Source of the DNA: a virus
Length of the DNA stretch: 41,579 nt
Direction: 5' to 3' (one strand)
Virus record (IMG/VR): IMGVR_UViG_3300035670_000498
Coordinates: 1-41,579 of that record
The position numbers were made by a program, and so were the translations under genes. Under the pieces are notes generated by a model. It was not told the DNA's origin. It saw only the letters and a list, made by a program, of their open reading frames with translations, and made no database searches. Every line of letters starts with the position of its first letter. Position 1 is the first letter of the stretch. Below are positions 20,452 through 26,464 of the stretch, piece after piece.

Positions 20452-20471
20452 AACAAAGAAAGGTAAGGCAA

Positions 20472-20627
20472 ATGCTAAACACTCAAGACACCAAGGTCAT
20501 GCTAGAGGCTGGCTATTCATTGGCAGAAATTGCCACCATTGACTACTGCCCCTGCGGTAACGGTGAGATCGGCACCTACTTTGGCGGTGTCTGCACCGAG
20601 TGTTCAGAAGAGAACTACCAGGACTAA
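20472..20627 (+). CDS. Small Cys-rich protein
   Basis: 51 residues from ATG 20472, MLNTQDTKVMLEAGYSLAEI then CPCGNGEIG and CTECSEENYQD. GAAAGGTAAGG upstream. CPCG...CTEC is a zinc-ribbon spacing. Unknown function. Confidence 0.65.
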   Translation: MLNTQDTKVMLEAGYSLAEIATIDYCPCGNGEIGTYFGGVCTECSEENYQD

Positions 20628-20640
20628 GGGGGAATAAAAA

Positions 20641-20778
20641 ATGTCCAAGCGTTATCAAAACAACGCAATCGCCCTAGCGGTTGCCAACTACAAGCAAGCC
20701 GTGTCGAATGCATTCGATACCTATTGCTCAGGGTGTCTCAATAGGCACAACCCTAGCGACTGCCCCCACAAGGGTTAG
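20641..20778 (+). CDS. Small zinc-knuckle-like protein, paralogue of 19151
   Basis: 45 residues. MSKRYQNNAIALAVANYKQA then CSGCLNRHNPSDCPHKG, with C/C/H/C/H spacing able to hold zinc. A weak GGGGGA upstream. The N-terminal half matches 19151-19288. Confidence 0.62.
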   Translation: MSKRYQNNAIALAVANYKQAVSNAFDTYCSGCLNRHNPSDCPHKG

Positions 20779-20877
20779 TCGTTACACAATCGTTATAATT
20801 CAATATCCGACAAATCGGACAATCACAAGCCAAAATGTCAGACCCCTATGCTAGGCTTAGGGTAACGAAAAAGAAAG
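20776..20877 (+). repeat. Paralogous ~100-bp promoter-upstream module, copy 3
   Basis: TAGTCGTTACACAATCGTTATA, TCCGACAAATCGGACA (TCCGA/TCGGA inverted repeat), AAAATGTCAGACCCCT, TAGGCT. Parallel to copies 1 and 2. Confidence 0.55.
20836..20857 (+). promoter_or_regulatory. TGTCAG-N10-TAGGCT promoter element
   Basis: TGTCAG (20836-20841), ten bases, TAGGCT (20852-20857), TGC before the -10. Drives the 20891-21852 genes. Confidence 0.62.
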
Positions 20878-20890
20878 GAAAGTGACAAAA

Positions 20891-21148
20891 ATGATCACTT
20901 CGGTAAAGCAAATCAAGACCATGAAGGCTATTGACCTTCCCCATACTTTTGATGTTCAGATTGGACTCTTTGCCTACCCCATGGAAATCACGGGTACAGA
21001 TGAAAACTTTGTCTATGTCCGTTCTACCGATACAGGAGAGGATATCCATATTCCCTCTAATGAAATGGTAACAATTCTAGTACCCGATACTTGGGAAAAT
21101 GCATCCCTAGATATCGAATTCGACCTAATGAAAGAAGGTCTAATCTAA
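20891..21148 (+). CDS. Protein of unknown function
   Basis: 85 residues, MITSVKQIKTMKAIDLPHTF. Beta-rich (FDVQIGLFAYPMEITGTDEN, FVYVRST), possibly a barrel. GAAAGG precedes it; a GTG in frame at 20882 is the other possible start. Overlaps the next gene by one base. Confidence 0.62.
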   Translation: MITSVKQIKTMKAIDLPHTFDVQIGLFAYPMEITGTDENFVYVRSTDTGEDIHIPSNEMVTILVPDTWENASLDIEFDLMKEGLI

Positions 21149-21357
21149 TGAAACTAACCAAGCGTGGACAACGTGTGGTAGGCGTTGCGTTTATTGCGTT
21201 TATTCTTGCTGCCCTTGGCATTGTTAGCGGAATAGATGCTCACGATATTTGTGCTACCTTCCAAGCAGATAACGACTATGCCTCTGCATTAGATGCAGGT
21301 TGCTCATTTGACATGATGTATAACGGAGAATACCCTTACCAATGGGAGGCAAACTAA
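21148..21357 (+). CDS. Small membrane protein
   Basis: 69 residues from ATG 21148. Basic MKLTKRGQRVVG is followed by one hydrophobic span (VAFIAFILAALGIVSGI), then an exported or periplasmic-type acidic Cys-containing tail (CATF, GCSF). GAAGG upstream. Could be a signal-anchor protein. Confidence 0.65.
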   Translation: MKLTKRGQRVVGVAFIAFILAALGIVSGIDAHDICATFQADNDYASALDAGCSFDMMYNGEYPYQWEAN

Positions 21358-21590
21358 TGCTCAAGATGAAATCAGATGGGAACACATTCGTTCTCACGGG
21401 TCTACCCTTCGATGAAACTATCGAATGGTACAAGGGTGCTCACTATGCCCACTGCTACAGCAGCAGCAACCGCATTGTTGATTCGTTCTCATTTGCATGG
21501 GAAAAGAATAAGCCTTCTATGCTTGACTTCACACAAGCCGCACAGAGTTTCATCACCTACTACTTTGAGGACAACGAATATGTTGGATAA
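21357..21590 (+). CDS. Protein of unknown function
   Basis: 77 residues from ATG 21357, MLKMKSDGNTFVLTGLPF. Aromatic and polar; no domain recognised. Overlaps both neighbours. Confidence 0.6.
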   Translation: MLKMKSDGNTFVLTGLPFDETIEWYKGAHYAHCYSSSNRIVDSFSFAWEKNKPSMLDFTQAAQSFITYYFEDNEYVG

Positions 21591-21852
21591 CTATGGAAAG
21601 CCAGGGCATATTGGAAATGCTTGGAAGCAACCAATCAACCATCCTGAAATTGCTTATGTGTCATGGTTCGCAGAACCAACAGCACCAAATGAATTTGTGG
21701 AGGCTGCATTCTTCACACATGAAAACGAATGGTATCTAGGCCATGTAGAAACATTGCATGAATATGCCGAACCTGTTGCAGGTGATAGTCGCGTCTATCG
21801 TTACATACCGCGAAACCTTTTGCTAGGTTGGCTTGCTGGTTATAGACTCTAA
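21580..21852 (+). CDS. Protein of unknown function
   Basis: 90 residues, MLDNYGKPGHIGNAWKQPIN, Trp-rich, with HENEWYLGHVETLHEY. GAGG precedes the ATG at 21580, which overlaps the previous gene by eleven bases. No domain recognised. Confidence 0.62.
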   Translation: MLDNYGKPGHIGNAWKQPINHPEIAYVSWFAEPTAPNEFVEAAFFTHENEWYLGHVETLHEYAEPVAGDSRVYRYIPRNLLLGWLAGYRL

Positions 21853-21871
21853 TAAAAAGAAAGCTCGGGGT

Positions 21872-21961
21872 ATGAAGATCATTCGATCACTTATTATTCT
21901 TTCCATTCCTATTACATTATTTCTTCTTGCAATGGCATATTTTGATTCTGCAAATTTATAG
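21872..21961 (+). CDS. Membrane microprotein, 29 residues
   Basis: MKIIRSLIILSIPITLFLLA then MAYFDSANL: a single hydrophobic span. Short, so chance cannot be excluded, but it follows the previous gene closely with GGGG upstream. Confidence 0.42.
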   Translation: MKIIRSLIILSIPITLFLLAMAYFDSANL

Positions 21962-21984
21962 GTAAAATTTTCCTATACCCTTGC

Positions 21985-22011
21985 ATTAGAAAATGGGCGG
22001 TCTAATTTTTT
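21985..22011 (+). terminator. Weak terminator
   Basis: ATTAG (21985-21989) pairs with CTAAT (22002-22006), followed by T's to 22011. A longer CCTATA/TATAGG pairing surrounds it. Separates the small-gene operons from the sulfotransferase unit. Confidence 0.5.
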
Positions 22012-22117
22012 ATAGGGGTGAAATGCAAATGCTGCTCCGTACACATTCGCAAAATATTAAAATTTCCCTAAAATCAAATGTAACAAATATGTAACAAATA
22101 AAAAAATATTAAAATTT

Positions 22118-22126
22118 TGCTAGAAT
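22118..22126 (+). promoter_or_regulatory. Extended -10 TGC-TAGAAT, leaderless
   Basis: TGC-TAGAAT (22118-22126), then six bases to the ATG at 22133. Confidence 0.65.
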
Positions 22127-22132
22127 GAAGAT

Positions 22133-22699
22133 ATGTATGCGTTTGTTCATGTTCCAAAAACTGGGGGAACAAATATCATTCATAGTATGCAAGGAACATG
22201 CAAAGGGCATAATAGAGTATCTGACTATATGAAGCATGATCATATGCATCAATTTATTACATTTGTACGAGATCCTTATGATGTAGTATGTTCTGGATAT
22301 TATTTTGTAAAAAGAAAGCGTATACGAAATGCAGATAAAGCTCTCTTTGATGCACAACATATGGATCTTATTTGGAATCAAGGGGTATCAGTAGAAGAAT
22401 TCCTAGAGCGATGTGTTCCTAATCACACATTTACCTATTACTATGATAGTCTAACCCCTAAAGACTTTACATTTGTTGGAGTAACAGACGATGATAGATC
22501 ATGGAAGCTATTTGAGAAAATAACAAGAATACATGTGCCACGACTACCTACAAATGTCAATCAGAAGAAATTAATTACAGATCCTTATGTAACACAATAT
22601 CCACGGGAATTGTTTTATGAACGTAATTCTTCTGATTATGAGCTATATCTAGAGGGAAGACAGAGATTCTACGACCTGTATAATGATGTGTATGGATGA
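22133..22699 (+). CDS. Sulfotransferase-family protein, leaderless
   Basis: 188 residues. FVHVPKTGGTNIIHSMQG near residue 5 is the 5'-phosphosulfate-binding loop, and FITFVRDPYDVVCSGYYF near 43-58 is the 3'-phosphate-binding element of PAPS-dependent sulfotransferases (Sulfotransfer_2-like). It would move a sulfate from PAPS to a carbohydrate or other acceptor. TAGAAT lies six bases before the ATG. Acceptor unknown; a surface-glycan role is inference. Confidence 0.8.
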   Translation: MYAFVHVPKTGGTNIIHSMQGTCKGHNRVSDYMKHDHMHQFITFVRDPYDVVCSGYYFVKRKRIRNADKALFDAQHMDLIWNQGVSVEEFLERCVPNHTFTYYYDSLTPKDFTFVGVTDDDRSWKLFEKITRIHVPRLPTNVNQKKLITDPYVTQYPRELFYERNSSDYELYLEGRQRFYDLYNDVYG

Positions 22700-23111
22700 A
22701 CAACGGTATTGGCGAACACAAATAGCACGAGAAATCAAAGCAGAACATGACAGGGTAAAGAAATATTATTCACAAAGAGGACGTAACTCTGGCGGTATAA
22801 CAAAAGAAGAACAAACTCGTCTTAATATCTTTGCATTATGTCAATCTATTGTAGAAACATATAATGAAGATATTGTTCCAGTAAATAAGGTTGAGCCAAA
22901 ACCACGAAAACCACGGGTAAAGAAGGAACCTTCCTCTGATATTCAAGCACCGCAGGTGCAGCCAGAAACAATTCCACAAAACACTCCTGAACCTGTTATA
23001 CAAGCTATTTCAGATCCTGAACCTATAGAACAAAATATTGAAGAAGATATCATAGAAGAACCATTGCAAGAACCACAAGGAATTCAAAATGAATTCGGAG
23101 AATTTATATAA
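22683..23111 (+). CDS. Proline/glutamate-rich C-terminal protein
   Basis: 142 residues (start 22683 or the internal ATG at 22692). Helical basic N-terminus (WRTQIAREIKAEHDRVKKYY) and a long low-complexity Pro/Glu/Gln tail (EPKPRKPRVKKEPS; PEPIEQNIEEDIIEEPLQEP). Overlaps the sulfotransferase by 17 bases. No domain recognised; probably a flexible scaffold or regulator. Confidence 0.65.
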   Translation: MMCMDEQRYWRTQIAREIKAEHDRVKKYYSQRGRNSGGITKEEQTRLNIFALCQSIVETYNEDIVPVNKVEPKPRKPRVKKEPSSDIQAPQVQPETIPQNTPEPVIQAISDPEPIEQNIEEDIIEEPLQEPQGIQNEFGEFI

Positions 23112-23126
23112 TGAATGGAGGAAATG

Positions 23127-23309
23127 ATGCACGAAATAAATAAATGTCATCATATGGAATTTAATAAGTCATATGGATGTAGCTGTTCCACAGAATCTGA
23201 CAATATGAAAAAAACACGATATGAAGGATATGCAGAAGTATATGTCGTAGATGTGGATGGGGTTACTAATTCAGACGGCGAGGCTGCCGCGACGGGAAAG
23301 AGCGAATGA
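23127..23309 (+). CDS. Small Cys/His-containing protein
   Basis: 60 residues from the ATG at 23127 (MHEINKCHHMEFNKSYG), with GGAGG at 23117-23121; earlier in-frame ATGs at 23115 and 23124 are alternatives. CHH...CSC suggests a metal site. Overlaps the next gene by four bases. Confidence 0.58.
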   Translation: MHEINKCHHMEFNKSYGCSCSTESDNMKKTRYEGYAEVYVVDVDGVTNSDGEAAATGKSE

Positions 23310-23611
23310 GCACATTTGAGCCGCTGGAATTTAAGACGTATCAGACAGGTGCCGCCTGGAGTGGTGTAGAAAGAATAAAAGCTGTTAACATAAAGCCTGG
23401 TAAATCAAATTATCATATTGCCGTTGTTATGGATGTTTTGCATGAGATGTATCCACATCCCAATAAGACAGACATGAATGCATATGATACATATATGGAA
23501 AAGGCTGTACGTCATTATCAAAAGTCTTTAGGACATGATCAAACAGGGGTTTTGACGATTGATGAGCTAAATACCCTTGCCCAGTCATCAGGCAAGTTTA
23601 TGCTTGTTTAG
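23306..23611 (+). CDS. Peptidoglycan-binding-like protein
   Basis: 101 residues. The C-terminal half, VVMDVLHEMYPHP then YMEKAVRHYQKSLGHDQTGVL and TIDELNTLA, follows the PG_binding_1 helical repeat used by cell-wall hydrolases to bind peptidoglycan. No catalytic residues are present, so it is probably a wall-targeting or structural protein. GGGAAAG upstream. Ends convergently with thyX (four-base overlap). Confidence 0.62.
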   Translation: MSTFEPLEFKTYQTGAAWSGVERIKAVNIKPGKSNYHIAVVMDVLHEMYPHPNKTDMNAYDTYMEKAVRHYQKSLGHDQTGVLTIDELNTLAQSSGKFMLV

Positions 23612-24297
23612 CGATATTGCTTCCATGCCGATGCCGTGCGTGGAAAATATTCCATAACCTCATCAGCAACTGCTTGAGCGTATTCTGCTATTTCTGACTG
23701 AGCACCGCTGTCTGTGCGTAGATCAATAAAGTGCAAGAGAGCATTAAGGCTTGCTGTCCATCTCCAGCGAACATACATAGCATAGGCTGGCAATAAAAGA
23801 CGGGCTTGTTCAGGAGCCACACCATCATCTAATGCTTCTAAATAAAGATTATGAGCTTCTTTGGATAGCATATATAGGCGTTGTGAATACTTTGCACCAA
23901 TATCATTGCTAACAAACCCATCTGAACCCTGCTTGTTATTTTTTGCTGCCTTGCGCCATTGCTGTGGTCGTGGAACATAGAACTGCTCATTTTCTGTAAC
24001 ATATCTACGAGAAGACTCATTCCATCCCAATTGATCATCAAGATGGGTTGACCCTACAGCGTGCTTGTACCACTGCCTTGCTATCATTAATGGAGCATAA
24101 ATTTCAAAGGTCATAGCACAGTGTCGTAATACTGAATCATGCCTGTGTTCGACAAGGTAGTCAATAAGTCTTTGATCTTTATCTTCTATATGTGTAACTT
24201 CTTTATCAAAAGATACTCGTGCTGCATTAACAACATCAAGATCAGTACCCATGACATTTACTGTACGAACATATCCGTGATTCAATATTTTTTCCAT
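23608..24297 (-). CDS. thyX: FAD-dependent thymidylate synthase, variant motif
   Basis: 229 residues from ATG 24297 (GGAAA upstream; the longer frame starts inside the tmRNA). Makes dTMP from dUMP with FAD and methylene-tetrahydrofolate. FEIYAPLMIARQWYKH then NESSRRYV corresponds to the ThyX signature, but the usual RHRxxS core is replaced by KHAVGSTHLDD-QLGWNESSRRY with an insertion. The C-terminal RLLLPAYAMYVRWRWTASL and LRTDSGAQSEI are typical. Last gene of the leftward tRNA array. Confidence 0.88.
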   Translation of the reverse strand: MEKILNHGYVRTVNVMGTDLDVVNAARVSFDKEVTHIEDKDQRLIDYLVEHRHDSVLRHCAMTFEIYAPLMIARQWYKHAVGSTHLDDQLGWNESSRRYVTENEQFYVPRPQQWRKAAKNNKQGSDGFVSNDIGAKYSQRLYMLSKEAHNLYLEALDDGVAPEQARLLLPAYAMYVRWRWTASLNALLHFIDLRTDSGAQSEIAEYAQAVADEVMEYFPRTASAWKQYR

Positions 24298-24315
24298 AAT
24301 TTTCCAATCTGTAAG

Positions 24316-24587
24316 TGGACCTGGGGAGAATCGCACTCCCGTTCTTTAATGTATCTCTATCTCAGATATACAACCATGTTGTGTTTATTGCGTTTTAGCA
24401 ATTTTGGTTTCCGACCTGCAATTGCTGAATTGTTTTTCAACACTAGACTTCTGTTCCCACCTGTCTAGAAGGCGGCTCTGCTGTGACTTGTTTATGCAGC
24501 GAGAGCGTAGGCGTTTATATTTTTGCCGTTTATATTCAGTTGGTTGCCAAGATAGCCTTTCATTAAAGTCGAATCTAATTCAGGCCC
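24316..24587 (-). ncRNA. ssrA: tmRNA (transfer-messenger RNA)
   Basis: 5' GGGCCTG pairs with 3' CAGGTCC over seven pairs, and pair 3-70 is G-U, the alanine identity element. GGGCCTGAATTAGATTCGAC matches the conserved tmRNA 5' end. T stem GGGAG/CTCCC. A tag frame (24492-24527) ends NAYALAA then TAA; a GGC resume codon gives GKNINAYALAA. CTATCT/AGATAG can form helix 2, and AGCAATT/AATTGCT and CTAGAC/GTCTAG further helices. 272 bases, shorter than the 363 of E. coli. Discriminator A, no encoded CCA. T-loop position 55 reads G, not the usual T. Confidence 0.92.
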
Positions 24588-24597
24588 GTCGATATTA

Positions 24598-24795
24598 TTA
24601 TACATCTGATTTGCGAGGTCTGCCACGTTTTTTCTTAACTTCTGTATGGCAGTCGCACCCGCACTTTCCAAAAGAGAACTGATACCTACAGTGAGAGTGG
24701 TGTCCAGTAATGCAGAATCCACTTGGATGAGTCAATTGTTTCTCTGGCGTATGTATATATAAATCTAGTTCATTTTTTTTATTTCTTCTTGCCAT
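24598..24795 (-). CDS. Zinc-finger protein with AT-hook-like tail
   Basis: 65 residues, MARRNKKNELDLYIHTPEK then CITGHHSHCRYQFSFGKCGC and DCH, a Cys/His array seen in small phage proteins. The C-terminus KKKRGRPRKS contains the AT-hook core RGRP. Together they suggest DNA binding. Overlaps the HNH gene start region by 17 bases and ends eleven bases before the tmRNA 5' end. Confidence 0.62.
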   Translation of the reverse strand: MARRNKKNELDLYIHTPEKQLTHPSGFCITGHHSHCRYQFSFGKCGCDCHTEVKKKRGRPRKSDV

Positions 24796-25237
24796 TGCTT
24801 TTCTCCAAATACAATATTGCTTTTTTAAAAAGCTCTACATTGTCTTTAAATCTTCCAATACCGTTGTTACAATTTTGACACAATAAACCACGAATACATT
24901 TTCCACAGGAATTCATTCCACTACAACAACTTCTGTCATGGTCTATTGCTAAAGCCTTTTCGTCTTTTCCCTCACAAATAGCACATACGTTATTTTGCTT
25001 TTCTAAGATTTCATAATATTTTTCTAAAGACATGTTGTATCTATTTTGAATAGCCCACTTTCTATGTCTATTTGTCGTATATGTTGGCCTTTCCTCAAAG
25101 AACTTCTTATTTCTTTTTGCTTCACAGCTTTTACACCTAGACTCTATTCGTGTTTTTTGATTTCTTTTTTCAAAGTATGAAGAAAAATCTTCTATTGCTT
25201 TTTCCTCTTTACATGTTGAACATGTTTTATTTTTCAT
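24779..25237 (-). CDS. HNH endonuclease (Endonuclease VII family), leaderless
   Basis: 152 residues. N-terminal zinc-like CSTCKEEKAIEDF and CKSCEAKRN; then NNVCAICEGKDEKALAIDHD, CGKCIRGLLCQNCNNGIGRF, the recombination endonuclease VII pattern with catalytic ALAIDHD. The -10 TAGAAT ends six bases before the ATG at 25237. Sits between tRNA genes, as mobile or homing-like HNH genes often do. Confidence 0.88.
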   Translation of the reverse strand: MKNKTCSTCKEEKAIEDFSSYFEKRNQKTRIESRCKSCEAKRNKKFFEERPTYTTNRHRKWAIQNRYNMSLEKYYEILEKQNNVCAICEGKDEKALAIDHDRSCCSGMNSCGKCIRGLLCQNCNNGIGRFKDNVELFKKAILYLEKSNGKKK

Positions 25238-25243
25238 AAATAT

Positions 25244-25252
25244 ATTCTACCA
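25244..25252 (-). promoter_or_regulatory. Extended -10 TGG-TAGAAT, leaderless
   Basis: TGGTAGAAT on the minus strand (25244-25252), then six bases to the ATG at 25237. Confidence 0.65.
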
Positions 25253-25312
25253 CATTGTCATCCGACCATAGGATGTTTTTAATTTTCTTTCTAGGCATTA
25301 TTTCCTTTCTTG

Positions 25313-25389
25313 CCTGCGTGGAGGGATTCGAACCCCCATGTGTCCAGTTAACCTTTCAAGCGGGTAGAAGCCGCAGGGTATACACGCAG
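25313..25389 (-). tRNA. tRNA-like gene, non-standard centre
   Basis: Acceptor CTGCGTG pairs perfectly with CACGCAG, and T arm GGGGG-TTCGAAT-CCCTC is good. The middle does not fold normally: GCGG-CTTCTAC-CCGC would give anticodon TCT (Arg) but leaves no D arm and a long variable region, while CTTGAAA (Ser UGA) has no stem. No encoded CCA. Possibly a degenerate or unusual tRNA. Confidence 0.4.
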
Positions 25390-25398
25390 CTATATCTA

Positions 25399-25593
25399 TC
25401 ATATATCTTTAGTAGCATCTGAAACAACATTAAGATAAAATTTTGCAGTAGATAAATTAGAAGATATATTTCGTAATAGATCTAATGCATACCTAGAGTC
25501 AACAGAACGATCTGCTGCTTTTTCTACACTTTCTATACAATTGTTTAAATGAATTAGTGCGGTAGTAACATAAAAGTTGGCATCATTACTCAT
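25399..25593 (-). CDS. Small helical protein of unknown function
   Basis: 64 residues, MSNDANFYVTTALIHLNNCI with leucine and valine heptads. One-base overlap with the FmdB-like gene (TAATG). No family recognised. Confidence 0.62.
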   Translation of the reverse strand: MSNDANFYVTTALIHLNNCIESVEKAADRSVDSRYALDLLRNISSNLSTAKFYLNVVSDATKDI

Positions 25594-25772
25594 TACTTAC
25601 CCCTTGAATCAGTAGAGTAAAATCCTTTACCCTTAAATTGAACTCCTACATTATTAAATGTTTTATTGAAGCTAATGCTATCGCAATAAGGGCACGAAGT
25701 CAATACTTCATCCATACTGTGGATAATTTCTTTAGGTCCACATTCTGAACAATTATATGTATATGTTGGCAT
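25593..25772 (-). CDS. FmdB-type zinc-ribbon protein
   Basis: 59 residues from ATG 25772 (AGGAGGAG upstream). MPTYTYNCSECGPKEIIHSM then LTSCPYCDSISFNKTF is the FmdB/CxxC regulatory-type zinc ribbon, common in bacteria and phages and of unknown molecular role. The longer in-frame start lacks a site. Confidence 0.75.
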   Translation of the reverse strand: MPTYTYNCSECGPKEIIHSMDEVLTSCPYCDSISFNKTFNNVGVQFKGKGFYSTDSRGK

Positions 25773-25796
25773 TTCTCTCCTCCTACCCAATTATAC

Positions 25797-25870
25797 TGGA
25801 GCGGCATATCGGATTCGAACCGATGACAAAACTTTGGAAGAGTCTTATGTTACCCCTACACCAATGCCGC
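25797..25870 (-). tRNA. tRNA-Gly (anticodon UCC)
   Basis: Acceptor GCGGCAT/ATGCCGC. Anticodon stem AGACT/AGTTT around CTTCCAA, anticodon TCC. T arm TCGG-TTCGAAT-CCGA. Discriminator T with encoded CCA (25797-25799), typical for Gly. Confidence 0.92.
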
Positions 25871-25874
25871 ATGT

Positions 25875-26201
25875 TTACTGCATTCTTTTCCATGTTCTTT
25901 CTGCATGGCAATTAGAACATACTAGTTCACACTTTTCTATTTCATTTTTTACTTGTTGTAGTGTTCCCCTTGACGCAAACCATGAAACTGTTTTATCTTT
26001 ACTATGTAAGTGATCGAATTCCATTACATAATATGGATAAAAAATTCCACAGTCTGTACAAGGATATGATTCTTTTATTTTTTTTACATACTCTCTTACT
26101 TTTTCTCTATACGTTTTATCTCTTTGTCTATAAGAATCTTTATTTTTTTTATAATGTTCTCTCTGCGCTTGTTTTTGTTTTTCTGGATCTTTATATGGCA
26201 T
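25875..26201 (-). CDS. HNH endonuclease, leaderless
   Basis: 108 residues from ATG 26201 (MPYKDPEKQKQAQREHYKK, a typical start for this family). CTDCGIFYPYYVMEFDHLHS and CELVCSNCHAERTW carry the zinc Cys and the catalytic DH. TACAAT ends six bases before the ATG. Sits between tRNA-Thr and tRNA-Gly. Confidence 0.85.
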   Translation of the reverse strand: MPYKDPEKQKQAQREHYKKNKDSYRQRDKTYREKVREYVKKIKESYPCTDCGIFYPYYVMEFDHLHSKDKTVSWFASRGTLQQVKNEIEKCELVCSNCHAERTWKRMQ

Positions 26202-26207
26202 GGTTTT

Positions 26208-26216
26208 ATTGTACCA
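26208..26216 (-). promoter_or_regulatory. Extended -10 TGG-TACAAT, leaderless
   Basis: TGGTACAAT on the minus strand (26208-26216), then six bases to the ATG at 26201. Confidence 0.65.
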
Positions 26217-26255
26217 TATAAGAATTGAACCATTATGCAACAGTCGCATGTTACG

Positions 26256-26327
26256 AGCCTCAAAACAGATTTGAACTGTTGACCGCTCGCTTACAAGGCG
26301 AGTGCTCTACCACTGAGCTATTGAGGC
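26256..26327 (-). tRNA. tRNA-Thr (anticodon UGU)
   Basis: Acceptor GCCTCAA/TTGAGGC. Anticodon stem CTCGC/GCGAG around CTTGTAA, anticodon TGT. D loop and T loop (TTCAAAT) regular. Discriminator T; no CCA encoded (TCGT follows). Confidence 0.92.
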
Positions 26328-26331
26328 AGGT

Positions 26332-26376
26332 GGGGAGGCAGCGGGGTGGATGGGTGGGTGGAGTCGCTGCCTCCCC
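26332..26376. other. Strong hairpin with G-run loop between tRNAs
   Basis: GGGGAGGCAGC (26332-26342) pairs perfectly with GCTGCCTCCCC (26366-26376). The loop has G-runs that, with the stem's GGGG, meet the G-quadruplex rule on the plus strand. It may protect or separate the tRNA precursors. Confidence 0.55.
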
Positions 26377-26451
26377 TGGCTGACCTGAGAAGATTCGAAC
26401 TTCTAACCTACGAGTTAACAGCTCGCTGCTCTGCCGTTGAGCTACAGGTCA
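26377..26451 (-). tRNA. tRNA-Asn (anticodon GUU)
   Basis: Acceptor TGACCTG/CAGGTCA. Anticodon stem GCGAG/CTCGT around CTGTTAA, anticodon GTT. T arm TAGAAG-TTCGAAT-CTTCT type. Discriminator G and CCA encoded (26377-26379). Confidence 0.92.
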
Positions 26452-26464
26452 AGGTCTTACGACC

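Larger units (their letters stand above)
20188..20471. other. Non-coding region with DnaA boxes, candidate origin
   Basis: No gene. Carries repeat copy G (20209-20272), DnaA-box matches TGTGGATAA at 20264-20272 and 20337-20345 and TGTGAATAA at 20348-20356, an AT-rich stretch around 20278-20310, and the promoter at 20415-20436. This combination of boxes and an AT-rich segment resembles a replication origin. Confidence 0.45.

Noticed and set aside
24492-24722. Open frame of 76 residues ending NAYALAA
   Set aside because: It is the tmRNA tag frame extended upstream; no ribosome-binding site and it lies inside and across the tmRNA 5' end.
25313-25389. Reading this element as an ordinary tRNA-Ser(UGA)
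   Set aside because: CTTGAAA can be read as an anticodon loop but has no matching 5-bp stem, and the gene is too short for a class II tRNA.
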